This document shows, in pieces, positions 25,668 through 34,619 of a DNA stretch of 64,000 nt. The translations under genes and the position numbers were made by a program. The stretch is from positions 124,001 through 188,000 of the forward strand of contig NZ_JALIRP010000008.1 in the NCBI RefSeq assembly GCF_022898935.1, read 5' to 3'. Position 1 is the stretch's first letter; the number at the start of each line of letters is the position of its first letter. The DNA comes from Paenibacillus mangrovi. GTDB lineage: Bacteria > Bacillota > Bacilli > Paenibacillales > Paenibacillaceae. The notes under the pieces are model-generated. The model did no database searches and was not told the origin of the DNA. It worked only from the letters and a program-made list of their open reading frames with translations.

Positions 25668-26522
25668 CTACGACCGCCCGAGTACGGAAGCCATAATCTT
25701 CTGAAATAGACGCCCCGGCAGCGCTGCCTTGGCTCTGATTGTAAGCCGTGTGCTCCTCGGCAGCGCATAACGGAAAGCCGGACGCTTCAAGCAGGCAATA
25801 TGCGCGACCAGCCTGGCGACCTCCCTGGGGTCGCCTCCTTGCTGTGCGCTTTTTTGCGAGAATGCGAGCACCTTGTCCAGCATCGCCTGATAAGGCAGGC
25901 CACTTGTCGTGCTCATTTGGGTAAATCCCTTTTCCCAAATCGGTGTTCCATAAGCCCCCGGCTCCACAATGACCACATCAATGCCAAAAGGCTCGGTTTC
26001 TAGCGCGAGACATTCACTAAAGCCTTCCACGGCGAATTTCGAGGAAGCATACGGGCCGTAGCCCGGGAACCCGATCCGGCCGCTGATGCTGCTCATCTGG
26101 ATGATCCGGCCTTTTCGCCGCTCCCGCATCAAGGGGAGCACAGCCTGCGTCATACGCACCATCCCGTGAAAATTCGTATTCATCTGCTCCAGCCATACCT
26201 CGGCAGGTACTTCCTCAATAAAGCCCCCGTATGCCGTACCGGCATTGTTCACAAGTACATCCAAACGACCGAATTGATCCTTGATGTATGCTGCGGCTTG
26301 CTTTACATCGCTGTCTTGGGTCACATCCAATTGGACTGTGCGAATTCGGGTATGTACGCCTGCCTGCTCCGCTGTTTCCAGCACCTTTCCGGCCGTTTCC
26401 ATTCTCCGTATACCTGCAATCACGACGAAACCCCGAAGTGCCAGCTCGATGCATATCAGCAGTCCGAATCCGCTGGAGCTGCCGGTGACCAGAGCAACAG
26501 GTTCATCCTGCAATGATCTCAT
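25668..26522 (-). CDS. Short-chain dehydrogenase/reductase
   Basis: 284 residues of the classical SDR family: TGSSSGFG (13-20), NNAG near 94-97, catalytic Ser in SSISG, and YASSK near 162-166 as Tyr/Lys pair. The C-terminal extension is somewhat hydrophobic (RLTIRAKAALPGRLF). Substrate unknown. Starts 12 bp after the APH-like gene on the same strand, so they are probably one operon. Confidence 0.85.
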   Translation of the reverse strand: MRSLQDEPVALVTGSSSGFGLLICIELALRGFVVIAGIRRMETAGKVLETAEQAGVHTRIRTVQLDVTQDSDVKQAAAYIKDQFGRLDVLVNNAGTAYGGFIEEVPAEVWLEQMNTNFHGMVRMTQAVLPLMRERRKGRIIQMSSISGRIGFPGYGPYASSKFAVEGFSECLALETEPFGIDVVIVEPGAYGTPIWEKGFTQMSTTSGLPYQAMLDKVLAFSQKSAQQGGDPREVARLVAHIACLKRPAFRYALPRSTRLTIRAKAALPGRLFQKIMASVLGRS

Positions 26523-26534
26523 CCTCTTCCCTCC

Positions 26535-27545
26535 TTACACAGGAATAGCGTTGAATAGAAAAGGCTTCCCGTCTAGGTAATGACGGATCAGCGCCAGACT
26601 GTAAGGCTTGCTCTCCCGCAGCTCTGCCGCTTCCCATGGATGCGGGGCATGGAAGCTTTGGTTTTCAATCAGCGATTTGATAAAAAAGGTTTCCAGTTCA
26701 CGGATGTTGTCAGTATGGGAAGGATGAGGCAGGAGGCTCTCATAGCCCTCTAGAAAGACTTGCCGCTGCCCTGGATACAAGCCGACGAAAGCCTGCGCCA
26801 AATCGTATTTATAATAACCGAGACCACAGCGTCCAAAATCGATAGGATAAGGCTCACCGTCTTTGAATACCAGATTCCCATTGTGGAAATCAGCGTGAAT
26901 CATCCCGAATGATTCCCCATCCCTGCGCATTTCGGACATATGAGCTGTAACTTTGCTAGCTGCCTGCTCGTATAGGCCGAATTCATCCGCTATCAGGAAG
27001 CTGTGGTAATGCTTTCTCAGCCTGTCCACTTCCTGTTCGAACAGCTCAGTTGCCCAGGTAGGCCTGTTAAAATCCGCCGGAGGCTGAAAAGCCCGTGCCG
27101 CCTGATGAATCTGGGCCAGGAGGATCCCCATTTGCCGGACCTGGCTCTCGCTGAAATTCCCTTCCCAGTGCTCTCCTTCGATCCATCTCAGCACCGACAC
27201 TTTCCATCTTCGTCCCCGGTCAGTCTCTACCTCGGTCACATAAGAGCCTTCGTGGTTTTTGACTCCTGTCGGCACTGTAAGTCCATGGCTTCCCGATAAA
27301 TCATCGAGCCATTCCATTTCCGATGAAATTTCCCTAGCTAGCGCCGATCCCGGATGAATACGTAGCAGATAGGAATTGCCCGCTTCATCTTCAATTTTAT
27401 AAGTCACGTGGTCTGAAACTTGAAGGAAAGAAAGATCCTTTTCATGCAAATCATAGTGCTCAAGCGCAGCCATTAAAGCTGCTTCTGCCTGAACCAGCAG
27501 CAGTCTTCGGCTGTCTTCCGTATCTGCGTTAAATGCCTCGTTCAT
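26535..27545 (-). CDS. Aminoglycoside phosphotransferase-fold kinase
   Basis: 336 residues of the APH/choline kinase fold. HADFHNGN near 224-231 (catalytic Asp) and PIDFGRCG near 240-247 (metal-binding Asp) are clear, as is the N-terminal ATP-lobe segment YLLRIHP. Many proteins of this family phosphorylate small alcohols rather than antibiotics, and nothing here indicates resistance. First gene of a two-gene leftward unit with the SDR. Confidence 0.85.
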   Translation of the reverse strand: MNEAFNADTEDSRRLLLVQAEAALMAALEHYDLHEKDLSFLQVSDHVTYKIEDEAGNSYLLRIHPGSALAREISSEMEWLDDLSGSHGLTVPTGVKNHEGSYVTEVETDRGRRWKVSVLRWIEGEHWEGNFSESQVRQMGILLAQIHQAARAFQPPADFNRPTWATELFEQEVDRLRKHYHSFLIADEFGLYEQAASKVTAHMSEMRRDGESFGMIHADFHNGNLVFKDGEPYPIDFGRCGLGYYKYDLAQAFVGLYPGQRQVFLEGYESLLPHPSHTDNIRELETFFIKSLIENQSFHAPHPWEAAELRESKPYSLALIRHYLDGKPFLFNAIPV

Positions 27546-27662
27546 TCGTTAAAGCCTCCTTCTCAACATCTGTATTGTGGCTGTAATGGTAGAATAACAT
27601 ATTTGGTGCAAGTAGGATCGATTTTGCGCCATAGCGTCTTTCGCATATAACTATCTAAAAAT

Positions 27663-27700
27663 ATAAAAAGCAGACACGGCTTTTCTGTACCCGTGCTGCC
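27663..27700 (-). terminator. Terminator of the AraC-type regulator gene
   Basis: On the minus strand GCA-CGG arms (27691-27699 with 27670-27678) form a hairpin followed by TTTTTATATTTTT, 24 bp after the AraC gene stop. Confidence 0.65.
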
Positions 27701-27723
27701 TTTGTATAAAGTATTTATAAATT

Positions 27724-28509
27724 TTAGCGGATTTCTGAAGGCTTCTTCCCTGTATACTGCTTAAACTGCCTGCTGAAGAAAAAGATGTCGCGGTACCCTA
27801 GTGCATCCGCCACTTCCGTCACGTTCATGCCCGCATGCAGCAGCAGGTGCTGGGCGCGCTCGATCCTTGCCCGGATAATATAGGACTGCACCGGCGTTCC
27901 GATCAGTTCCTTGAACTTGATGGAAAAATAACGCGGCGACAGACCGGCACGGGCCGCCAGATCCTCAACCCGGTGAGGCTTGCCGGGATGCTGCTGAACA
28001 TAGTTCGCAATTTCGTTGATAGCCTCGGTCAGCTGGTTGCTCACCTTCTTCTCCTCCGGCTGTTCGCGATCATGCCGCAGCAAATGAATCATAAGCTGCT
28101 TCAGAATCAGCTGGCCTTCTTCCCTAGCAGCAAATGTATTAACAAGAAACAGCCTGACGTATCTGGCAAGCATGTATTCAAAATCAACAGTGTCCGTCAA
28201 ACGACGGTAAGGCAGCGGTACCTCGCTCACTGGTTCGGATATTCTGAAGTGGCTGTATGTAAGTACCAGCGGCTTCTGCGGATTGTGGGTCGCGCTTGTG
28301 TGGTCACCGGGCCTGAACAAAAAGCAGCTGCCCTTGCCGACCTCAAAGGACTCCTCATTGCGAATGACCGTCCCTTCTCCACTCCAAACATAAAATAGAT
28401 CATAGTTTTCTAGCGCCTTCTCGCGCTTTTGCCATTTCCACCCCGGCTCGCATACAATCTTCGCAAGTGAAGGCAGTATTTGAAAAGAAGATGGCGACGC
28501 ATGCAGCAT
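27724..28509 (-). CDS. AraC-family transcriptional regulator
   Basis: 261 residues. The N-terminal half is a cupin sensor domain (YDLFYVWSGEGTVIRN, GSCFLFRPGDHTSA). The C-terminal half holds two helix-turn-helix motifs, ending with VTEVADALGYRDIFFFSRQFKQYTGKKPSE, the standard AraC signature. GGGGGAAT precedes the ATG. It stands alone between terminator and the MocR gene; ligand unknown. Confidence 0.9.
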   Translation of the reverse strand: MLHASPSSFQILPSLAKIVCEPGWKWQKREKALENYDLFYVWSGEGTVIRNEESFEVGKGSCFLFRPGDHTSATHNPQKPLVLTYSHFRISEPVSEVPLPYRRLTDTVDFEYMLARYVRLFLVNTFAAREEGQLILKQLMIHLLRHDREQPEEKKVSNQLTEAINEIANYVQQHPGKPHRVEDLAARAGLSPRYFSIKFKELIGTPVQSYIIRARIERAQHLLLHAGMNVTEVADALGYRDIFFFSRQFKQYTGKKPSEIR

Positions 28510-28557
28510 GTCGTCATTCCCCCTTTTTTTTATAAATTCAACATTTATAATACTCTT

Positions 28558-30009
28558 TCACGACAAATTTTGCACATCCCTCCATGCGGCGGCCATTCTG
28601 CGGATCCCTTCAATCATTTGATCCTCTTCCAGGTGGGCAAAGCCAAAGCACGCTGCAGGGGGACCTTCATCCAGCCGGTACACCCGAGCATCCCGGAAGC
28701 TGATCCCCCTCCGATGTACGGCTTCACAGAAGGCAGCGTATTCCCCTGGCGATCTTCGCCACTCCGCGTAGACATGCAGCCCAGCGTCGCCCGGCATCAT
28801 TTCAAATAGATCACCAGTCATCTCCTTCATCAGGGCCGTAAAATGCCGATACCTTGCCCCGTAAACCCGAGTCAAACGCCGCAAATGCCTCATATACCCT
28901 CCTTTGGCCATAAATCTGGCAAGCGCCCGCTGCTCCAATACCCCTGGAGACATCGGATCATACAGCGATTTGGCCCGCACGGTAGCTGCCACCAGTCCTT
29001 CCGGCAGGACCGCGTAACCCAGCCTGAGTCCCGTGAACATGGTTTGAGAGAAGGAACCGATATAGATCACCCGTTCCTCGGTATCCAGCGCCTTAAGCGG
29101 CTCGATCGGCCTGCCACCAAATCGGAATTCACTGTCATAATCATCCTCAATAATGACCGCATTATGCCGCTGTGCCCAGTCCAGAAGCTGGCGACGCCGC
29201 TCAAGGCTGAGCACCGCTCCCGTCGGATATTGACGGCTTGGAGTTACGAAGAGAATTCCTGCATCCCAGTCCTCCGGCTGGACTCCTTGACGGTCAACAG
29301 CTGCCGGAATGATTTCCCCCCCACATGCCTTGATGGCTCTGTGGATCCCGTGAAAGCCCGGATTCTCCACCACAGCCGTTTCCCCATCATTCATGAGCAG
29401 CTGGAACAGCAGCACGATCCCCTGCATCGAGCCGCTAAACAGAACGATATGCTCTGGCCTGGCCATAATGCCGCGTGTAATACGCAAATGGGAGGCGATC
29501 GCCTCGCGCAGCTGCCAATCTCCTTCTGGGGGAGCTTTCTGCTGCAAACTAGTGCCTTTGCGGCCTCCGGCATAGGACAGAGCGCTCCGCCACTCCTTAT
29601 ACGGGAAACGGTCCATGCCTAGCGGCTGATTAATAAAGCTGATTTCCGTCCGCTCCACCGGATCTGCAGAAGTCTGCGGCAGCTGGAGCAGCCGCTCGCC
29701 CCAGTCCGAGAGCTTCACGGGTGTATCCTTGATTTGCCCGATTGGCAGAGGCGAATAGCCTGCATGCGTGACAAAGGTTCCCCTGCCTGCTTCCGCATGC
29801 ACATAACCTTCCGCCAGCAGCATGTCATAGCTCTGAGCCACCGCTCCCCGGGATAATCCGTATTGCTCTGCGAGCTCACGGGTCGAAGGCAGCTTCGTGC
29901 CCCCAGGAACACGCCCGTCCTGGATCGCTTCTCTCAAGGCATGATACATCGCCAAATACTTGAAGCGGTATTTATCGAGATAAGCTTCCATATGGAGCGT
30001 CAGTTCCAT
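28558..30009 (-). CDS. MocR/GabR-type regulator with aminotransferase domain
   Basis: 483 residues. Residues 1-75 are a GntR-type winged helix (LPSTRELAEQYGLSRGAVAQSYDMLLAEGY). The rest is a fold-type I aminotransferase domain with SGSMQGI, the EDDYDSEFR motif near 285-293, and IGSFSQTMFTGLRLGY, where the usual PLP-binding Lys of S-x-S-K is replaced by Gln. That substitution would prevent Schiff-base formation, so PLP binding may be altered. It is divergent from a PPOX-family gene, a usual target of MocR regulators. Confidence 0.88.
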   Translation of the reverse strand: MELTLHMEAYLDKYRFKYLAMYHALREAIQDGRVPGGTKLPSTRELAEQYGLSRGAVAQSYDMLLAEGYVHAEAGRGTFVTHAGYSPLPIGQIKDTPVKLSDWGERLLQLPQTSADPVERTEISFINQPLGMDRFPYKEWRSALSYAGGRKGTSLQQKAPPEGDWQLREAIASHLRITRGIMARPEHIVLFSGSMQGIVLLFQLLMNDGETAVVENPGFHGIHRAIKACGGEIIPAAVDRQGVQPEDWDAGILFVTPSRQYPTGAVLSLERRRQLLDWAQRHNAVIIEDDYDSEFRFGGRPIEPLKALDTEERVIYIGSFSQTMFTGLRLGYAVLPEGLVAATVRAKSLYDPMSPGVLEQRALARFMAKGGYMRHLRRLTRVYGARYRHFTALMKEMTGDLFEMMPGDAGLHVYAEWRRSPGEYAAFCEAVHRRGISFRDARVYRLDEGPPAACFGFAHLEEDQMIEGIRRMAAAWRDVQNLS

Positions 30010-30134
30010 GTCCTACTGCCCCTTTCTCTGCATAAATTGGACTATAAATTTTAATCTAAATTGGATCTTTTTCCTTGTCAATGTCTCCGTTATGCTGTCA
30101 ACAACACATAAACAGAAGTGGGGGGGAACCTAAA

Positions 30135-30794
30135 GTGAGAAGAAAGGAATTCAGCATTGACGAAGAACAGGAAATCCATGAGTTTTTATTCGGCATGAGC
30201 TTTGGCTTTCTCGGTACCATCGGAGAAGACGGACGTCCTCGTGTCACTCCCTTGAATTATGTGTATGATAAAGGAATTTTCTATTTCCACGGCAGCCGGA
30301 TTGGCGAGAAGATGGAGCATATCAAAGCCTATCCTTACGTCAGCTTCAGCGTCGCTGATGAGTATGCCGTGATCCCATCCTATTTTACCGATCCAAGCCT
30401 CGCCTGTCCGGCGACTTCCTTCTTCAAAAGCGTAACAGCAAGCGGCCGTGCCGAAGTGGTCCAAGATCTGGAGGAGAAAGCTGCTGCCTTTACCCTTCTT
30501 ATGAAGAAGCTGCAACCGGAAGGGGGTTATGATAAGGTCGATGCTTCTAATCCGGTGTACGCCTCGAGGCTCCGCAATGTAGCCGTGGTCAAAATCGTAA
30601 CGGACCATATCAGCGCCAAATTCAAATTTGGCCAGAACCTGACTGAGGGCAAGCGTGAACAGGTCCTGTGCGGGCTCGAAGCCCGCGGCGCAAAGAGAGA
30701 TGCGGAAACCGCGCAGCATGTACGAAACAGCATCCCCATCAGCCGAAATAGGAAATCGGACAAGGACGCCGAGGCTGCCAAATACGATGATTGA
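30135..30794 (+). CDS. Pyridoxamine 5'-phosphate oxidase-family flavoprotein
   Basis: 219 residues from a GTG preceded by GGGGGGGAACC; an ATG at 30075 has no ribosome site. The FMN-binding split-barrel appears in FGFLGTIGEDGRPRVTPLNYVYDKGIFYFHGSRIGEKMEHI and CPATSFFKSVTASGRAEVV (Cys and Phe-rich as in NimA-like proteins). These proteins reduce or bind small heterocycles; the exact substrate is unknown. The divergent MocR gene probably controls it. A GCCACT/AGTGGC hairpin follows the stop. Confidence 0.82.
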   Translation: MRRKEFSIDEEQEIHEFLFGMSFGFLGTIGEDGRPRVTPLNYVYDKGIFYFHGSRIGEKMEHIKAYPYVSFSVADEYAVIPSYFTDPSLACPATSFFKSVTASGRAEVVQDLEEKAAAFTLLMKKLQPEGGYDKVDASNPVYASRLRNVAVVKIVTDHISAKFKFGQNLTEGKREQVLCGLEARGAKRDAETAQHVRNSIPISRNRKSDKDAEAAKYDD

Positions 30795-30830
30795 GCCACT
30801 TTTTTTTCAGTGGCAAAAAGCTCCTTTTCC

Positions 30831-30859
30831 GTGACGGTTTCAGCTTCAAGTGATATAAT
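30831..30859 (+). promoter_or_regulatory. Sigma-A promoter of the aminotransferase gene
   Basis: GTGACG (30831-30836), 17 bp spacer, TATAAT (30854-30859); the start codon is 85 bp downstream. Confidence 0.55.
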
Positions 30860-30943
30860 GTTAGGCAGTTAAAACGGAAAACCTTACATGAGGATTTTAC
30901 AAAAAAGTCCTGACATTACAACCGACTTGGAAGGATGGAAGAA

Positions 30944-32245
30944 ATGTTAAACCCACTTGCTGAACAACTGAACGAAGGCGTTAAAACCGGCAACCCGCAT
31001 GTGTATGACATGCTGTCCACGCTGGGCAAGGAAATCTATTTTCCAAAGGAAGGCATTTTGAGCCAGTCTGCAGAAGCCTCCGGACATGCCAAAAAGTACA
31101 ATGCCACAATCGGTATTGCAACTGAAGGCGGCATCCCGATGCATCTAGACGTGATTCAAAGCAAGCTTTCCGCTTTCCAGCCGAAGGATCTGTACCCGTA
31201 CGCTCCGCCTGCAGGCAAGCCTGAGCTCCGGACCGCTTGGCTTGCCAAGATGAGAGAGGAGAACCCTTCCCTGCGCGAAAAATCCCTGAGCAGCCCGATC
31301 GTCACCAACGCGCTGACACATGGCCTGAGTGTGGTTGCAGACCTGTTCGTCAATGAAGGGGACGCTGTCATTTACCCCGATAAAAACTGGGAGAACTACG
31401 AGCTGACTTTCGGCATCCGCCGTCATGCGGAAATCGTAAACTACCCGCTTTTCACTGATGAAATGACGTTTAACAGCCAGGGTCTTCGCGAAGCACTGCT
31501 CGCCCAAAAGGACAAAGGCAAAGCAATCGTCATCCTCAACTTCCCGAATAACCCTACTGGCTACACGCCGGGCCTAACGGAAGGCAATGAGATTGTCGCT
31601 GCCATCAAAGAAGCTGCGGAAGCCGGCATCAACGTCGTTGTGGTAACGGATGACGCCTATTTCGGACTGTTCTTTGAAGACTCCTTGAAGGAATCCCTGT
31701 TCGGCAAGCTGGCGGACCTCCATCCGCGGGTGCTCGCTGTCAAAGTCGACGGCGCTACCAAAGAAGAATTCGTATGGGGCTTCCGCGTCGGCTTCATCAC
31801 CTATGCTTCTGAAAGCAAGGAAGTGCTGCATGCACTCGAGCAAAAAACACTTGGCATTATCCGCGCTACCATTTCGAGCGGCGCCCATCCTTCCCAAACT
31901 TTCGTGCTCGAAGCGCTTAAATCGCCTGAGTTCCTAGCACAGAAGGAAGAGAAATTCCAGATCATGAAGGGCCGTGCCAACAAGGTTAAGGCTCTGCTCG
32001 ACAGCGGGAAATACAACGACGTGTGGGAATATTATCCTTTTAACTCCGGTTATTTCATGTGCCTGAAGCTGAAGGATGTATCCGCCGAAGAGCTGCGCAC
32101 GCATATCCTATATCAATATGGAGTCGGAACAATCGCGCTTGGAGAGCATGATCTTCGCGTTGCCTTCTCCTGCATCGAGGAAGAATATTTGGAAGAACTC
32201 TTTGATCTGGTGTATCAGGGCATTCAGGATCTGAAGAATAAATAG
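30944..32245 (+). CDS. Class I/II pyridoxal-phosphate aminotransferase
   Basis: 433 residues. NFPNNPTGYTP near 205-215 is the substrate/PLP-binding motif, DDAYFG follows, and the PLP Lys is in DGATKEEFVWGFRVG near 268-282. VFSC-type C-terminal Arg (LRVAFSC) should bind the substrate carboxylate. I place the start at the ATG 9 bases into the frame, which has GGAAGG at a proper distance, rather than at 30935. Probably amino-acid specific, but the acceptor cannot be told. Monocistronic. Confidence 0.88.
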   Translation: MLNPLAEQLNEGVKTGNPHVYDMLSTLGKEIYFPKEGILSQSAEASGHAKKYNATIGIATEGGIPMHLDVIQSKLSAFQPKDLYPYAPPAGKPELRTAWLAKMREENPSLREKSLSSPIVTNALTHGLSVVADLFVNEGDAVIYPDKNWENYELTFGIRRHAEIVNYPLFTDEMTFNSQGLREALLAQKDKGKAIVILNFPNNPTGYTPGLTEGNEIVAAIKEAAEAGINVVVVTDDAYFGLFFEDSLKESLFGKLADLHPRVLAVKVDGATKEEFVWGFRVGFITYASESKEVLHALEQKTLGIIRATISSGAHPSQTFVLEALKSPEFLAQKEEKFQIMKGRANKVKALLDSGKYNDVWEYYPFNSGYFMCLKLKDVSAEELRTHILYQYGVGTIALGEHDLRVAFSCIEEEYLEELFDLVYQGIQDLKNK

Positions 32246-32306
32246 TAAGAAATGCCTGTAATCATATATCATTGATTTTTTCGAAGGAACGGGTGATTGC
32301 CCAAGC

Positions 32307-32332
32307 ACAGTCTTTCCCCTAGACATAAGATA
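32307..32332 (+). promoter_or_regulatory. Sporulation-type promoter of the YjcZ-like gene
   Basis: AC (32307-32308), 15 bp, CATAAGATA (32324-32332). The -10 element is an exact sigma-K match; the spacer is 1-2 bp short. Start codon at 32373. Confidence 0.45.
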
Positions 32333-32372
32333 CGGTGTAACAAAAACAATCCATTGCAAAGGGGAATGAACA

Positions 32373-32507
32373 ATGAGCGAAGAAGTAAGAGGCGCATACG
32401 GTGGATACGGTTGTTGCCACCATCATCATGGATTATTCACTAACACTGGTGCAATCCTGGTTCTCTTCATCCTCCTGGTTATCATCACTCGTTCTTTCTG
32501 GATTTGA
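32373..32507 (+). CDS. YjcZ-like small sporulation membrane protein
   Basis: 44 residues: a Gly/Tyr segment (GAYGGYG), CCHHHH at 14-19, and one C-terminal membrane helix (AILVLFILLVII), ending in FWI. This layout (GGY-rich head plus single helix) is that of the YjcZ/YrzI-type peptides abundant in Bacillales spores. AAAGGGG precedes the ATG by 8 bases. Function unknown; the CCHHHH cluster could bind metal. Confidence 0.8.
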   Translation: MSEEVRGAYGGYGCCHHHHGLFTNTGAILVLFILLVIITRSFWI

Positions 32508-32541
32508 TGAACCCTCAGGTAGCGCGTATCAGTTGAAATCT

Positions 32542-32582
32542 AAAAAGCAGAAGGCCGGGCCATCCCGGTCTTCTGCTTTTTA
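32542..32582. terminator. Bidirectional terminator
   Basis: AAAAAGCAGAAG...CTTCTGCTTTTT hairpin with CCGGG/CCCGG inner stem, between the YjcZ-like gene and ecsB; works for both strands. Confidence 0.85.
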
Positions 32583-32611
32583 TATATGCATGCGTATACG
32601 ATGCATCATAT

Positions 32612-33835
32612 CTACTCGTCGTCATCATCGATTGTTTTCTTCCGCCCCGCAAAGTAGCGGAACAGCAGGCAGAGAATGACACCGCCCGCCAGCGTCATGA
32701 ATACGGAACCCAGTTGGGCTACACCCGCTTCCAGCAGCGGAAGCCACATCAGCACCGCAAACAGCAGCTGGATCTGAAAAGCTAGTCCGATCGCATTTAT
32801 GCGGCGGCTTCCGGGCGGGATCGGATATACATGCAGCCAAAATGATTCGCTGTGATAACGCAGAAGCGAAGTCAGCTGCACGCCTACCACGAAAACAAAG
32901 AACAAATAAATGCCGATGCCAAGCATACCACTCCGGTTCCACCAGACGAGGAGCGCTCCAAGAATGCCTGCCCGCAGTACGATGCCAAGTATGTCGCTTC
33001 GCACAAAACTTTTCATCAGAAGATACCGATAAGCAGTTTGCGGTTTCCATGGGGTACGGTTGCCGGCCCAGGAGAGCCATTTTCTCGAATAAATGCGCTG
33101 CTGTCTTCCTGATACGCTGACGAACCAACCCAGAATCATTAGAACGCGGCCGCTCTGTATCTTCTCCTGCGCAATCAATCTTTCCCATGCCACAAGATGC
33201 TTGGCGGGAATGCGCAAAGCCGCGAAGTAAGTGGCTGCAAGCAGCACCATAAAGATCACGCTTCTTCCTGCCGGCTGCCACAGCCATGCGGCCAAGAAGA
33301 GCGCCAGAATGACGTAACGAAGAAAACGGTAAGCCATTGATGCACGCCGTGATACCATTCGGAGCTCTTTCCAGCAGCCGTAGCTAGCCAGCAGCTTCAG
33401 CGCGATCAATACGAGCAGGAATAGCCAAAAGTTTTTGGGATGCTCATCGCTGCGGACATAAAGCGGCCATGAAATCAAAAATACGAGAGCAAGCCCCAGC
33501 AGCTTATATACCACACCGCTGATCCAGCTTGCGTTAAAATAACGATTCATGTTGGATTCCTGTGGAAGCAGGAATACGATGTCCGCCGGCTGCAGATACG
33601 TTCTGAAGCTGCTATTCACCGTCAGCGGGACGAATATGATCAGCATGATCCAGCGGATGGGAAGACCTGTGGGAATATGCTGAACCAGCGAAGTGTACCA
33701 AGCCGCAAATGCGATGAGCATAAACAACAGCAGAACAGCCACTCCACTCTGAATGACATAGCCGATATATGGCAGCACTTCTTTTCCCCAAAACCGGCTG
33801 CGGCGTTCAGCCCTAAGCTTCGTCAGATCCATCAT
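32612..33835 (-). CDS. ecsB: ABC transporter permease EcsB
   Basis: 407 residues with several hydrophobic segments (for example IQSGVAVLLLFMLIAFAAW and VILALFLAAWLWQP). Size and position after an EcsA-like ATPase identify EcsB, the membrane part of the Ecs transporter that in B. subtilis affects exoprotein secretion, competence and intramembrane proteolysis by RasP. The ATG at 33835 overlaps the ecsA stop (TGATG), so the two are translationally coupled; an ATG one codon later is also possible. Confidence 0.87.
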   Translation of the reverse strand: MMDLTKLRAERRSRFWGKEVLPYIGYVIQSGVAVLLLFMLIAFAAWYTSLVQHIPTGLPIRWIMLIIFVPLTVNSSFRTYLQPADIVFLLPQESNMNRYFNASWISGVVYKLLGLALVFLISWPLYVRSDEHPKNFWLFLLVLIALKLLASYGCWKELRMVSRRASMAYRFLRYVILALFLAAWLWQPAGRSVIFMVLLAATYFAALRIPAKHLVAWERLIAQEKIQSGRVLMILGWFVSVSGRQQRIYSRKWLSWAGNRTPWKPQTAYRYLLMKSFVRSDILGIVLRAGILGALLVWWNRSGMLGIGIYLFFVFVVGVQLTSLLRYHSESFWLHVYPIPPGSRRINAIGLAFQIQLLFAVLMWLPLLEAGVAQLGSVFMTLAGGVILCLLFRYFAGRKKTIDDDDE

Positions 33836-34581
33836 CAATCCCTGCCTTGCACAAGGGTATAGAACATATCTTCCAGTCCAGCCCCATTAGTACCTGCCTG
33901 TACGGCGATATCCTGCAGCGTTCCCTGGGCAATCACTTTCCCCTGGTGCAGCACGATAAATCGGTCACAGTAATTCTCAATGGTGGACAGGATGTGGGAG
34001 CTCAGCAAAATGGAAGAACCGCCTTCCTTCAATTCCACCATGAAATCCAGCAGGGAGCGAATGCCAAGCGGATCTAGCCCCAGAAATGGCTCGTCAATAA
34101 TATAGAGCGAGGGCCTGGCCACAAACGCGCACATAATCATCACCTTCTGGCGCATCCCTTTGGACAAATGCGTTGAAAGGCTGTCCATCTTGTCCTGCAT
34201 CCGGAAAATCCGCGCCAGCCTGTCGGCACGCTCTTCATAATCTCCGCGCGTGACATTGTAAGCTCTTGCGGTAAATTCCAAATGCTCCCGAACGGTCATT
34301 TCTTCATATAAAAGCGGTGATTCCGGAACAAAAGCAAGTGAACCGTGATAGGTTTCGGAATCCTCTTCCCTCTTCTTGCCCTGTACCCGGATTTCCCCTT
34401 TCTGGGGATTCATCAGACCGAGAATATGCTTCATGGTTGTACTTTTTCCCGCGCCGTTCAGGCCAATCAGTCCGACCATTTCGCCGGGATTCACCTGAAA
34501 GGAAATATCGTGCAGCACAGGGCGGTTCAAGCTATAACCCCCGCTTAAACCCTGTATATCCAGCACCGTATTGCCGTTCAT
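33835..34581 (-). CDS. ecsA: ABC transporter ATP-binding protein EcsA
   Basis: 248 residues. Walker A GLNGAGKST near 40-48, signature LSKGMRQK near 139-146, Walker B YIIDEPFLGLDP near 159-170, and the switch His in LSSHIL near 198. Sequence and length match EcsA. GGAGGTGAGGCA precedes the ATG. Energises EcsB at the cytoplasmic face of the membrane; the transported substrate is not settled even in model species. Confidence 0.9.
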   Translation of the reverse strand: MNGNTVLDIQGLSGGYSLNRPVLHDISFQVNPGEMVGLIGLNGAGKSTTMKHILGLMNPQKGEIRVQGKKREEDSETYHGSLAFVPESPLLYEEMTVREHLEFTARAYNVTRGDYEERADRLARIFRMQDKMDSLSTHLSKGMRQKVMIMCAFVARPSLYIIDEPFLGLDPLGIRSLLDFMVELKEGGSSILLSSHILSTIENYCDRFIVLHQGKVIAQGTLQDIAVQAGTNGAGLEDMFYTLVQGRD

Positions 34582-34619
34582 TGCCTCACCTCCATGAAAT
34601 CCGTAATTCGCCCTTACCC

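Noticed and set aside
26535..27545. Aminoglycoside resistance gene
   Set aside because: The fold is shared by many metabolic kinases and the context (SDR) does not suggest resistance.
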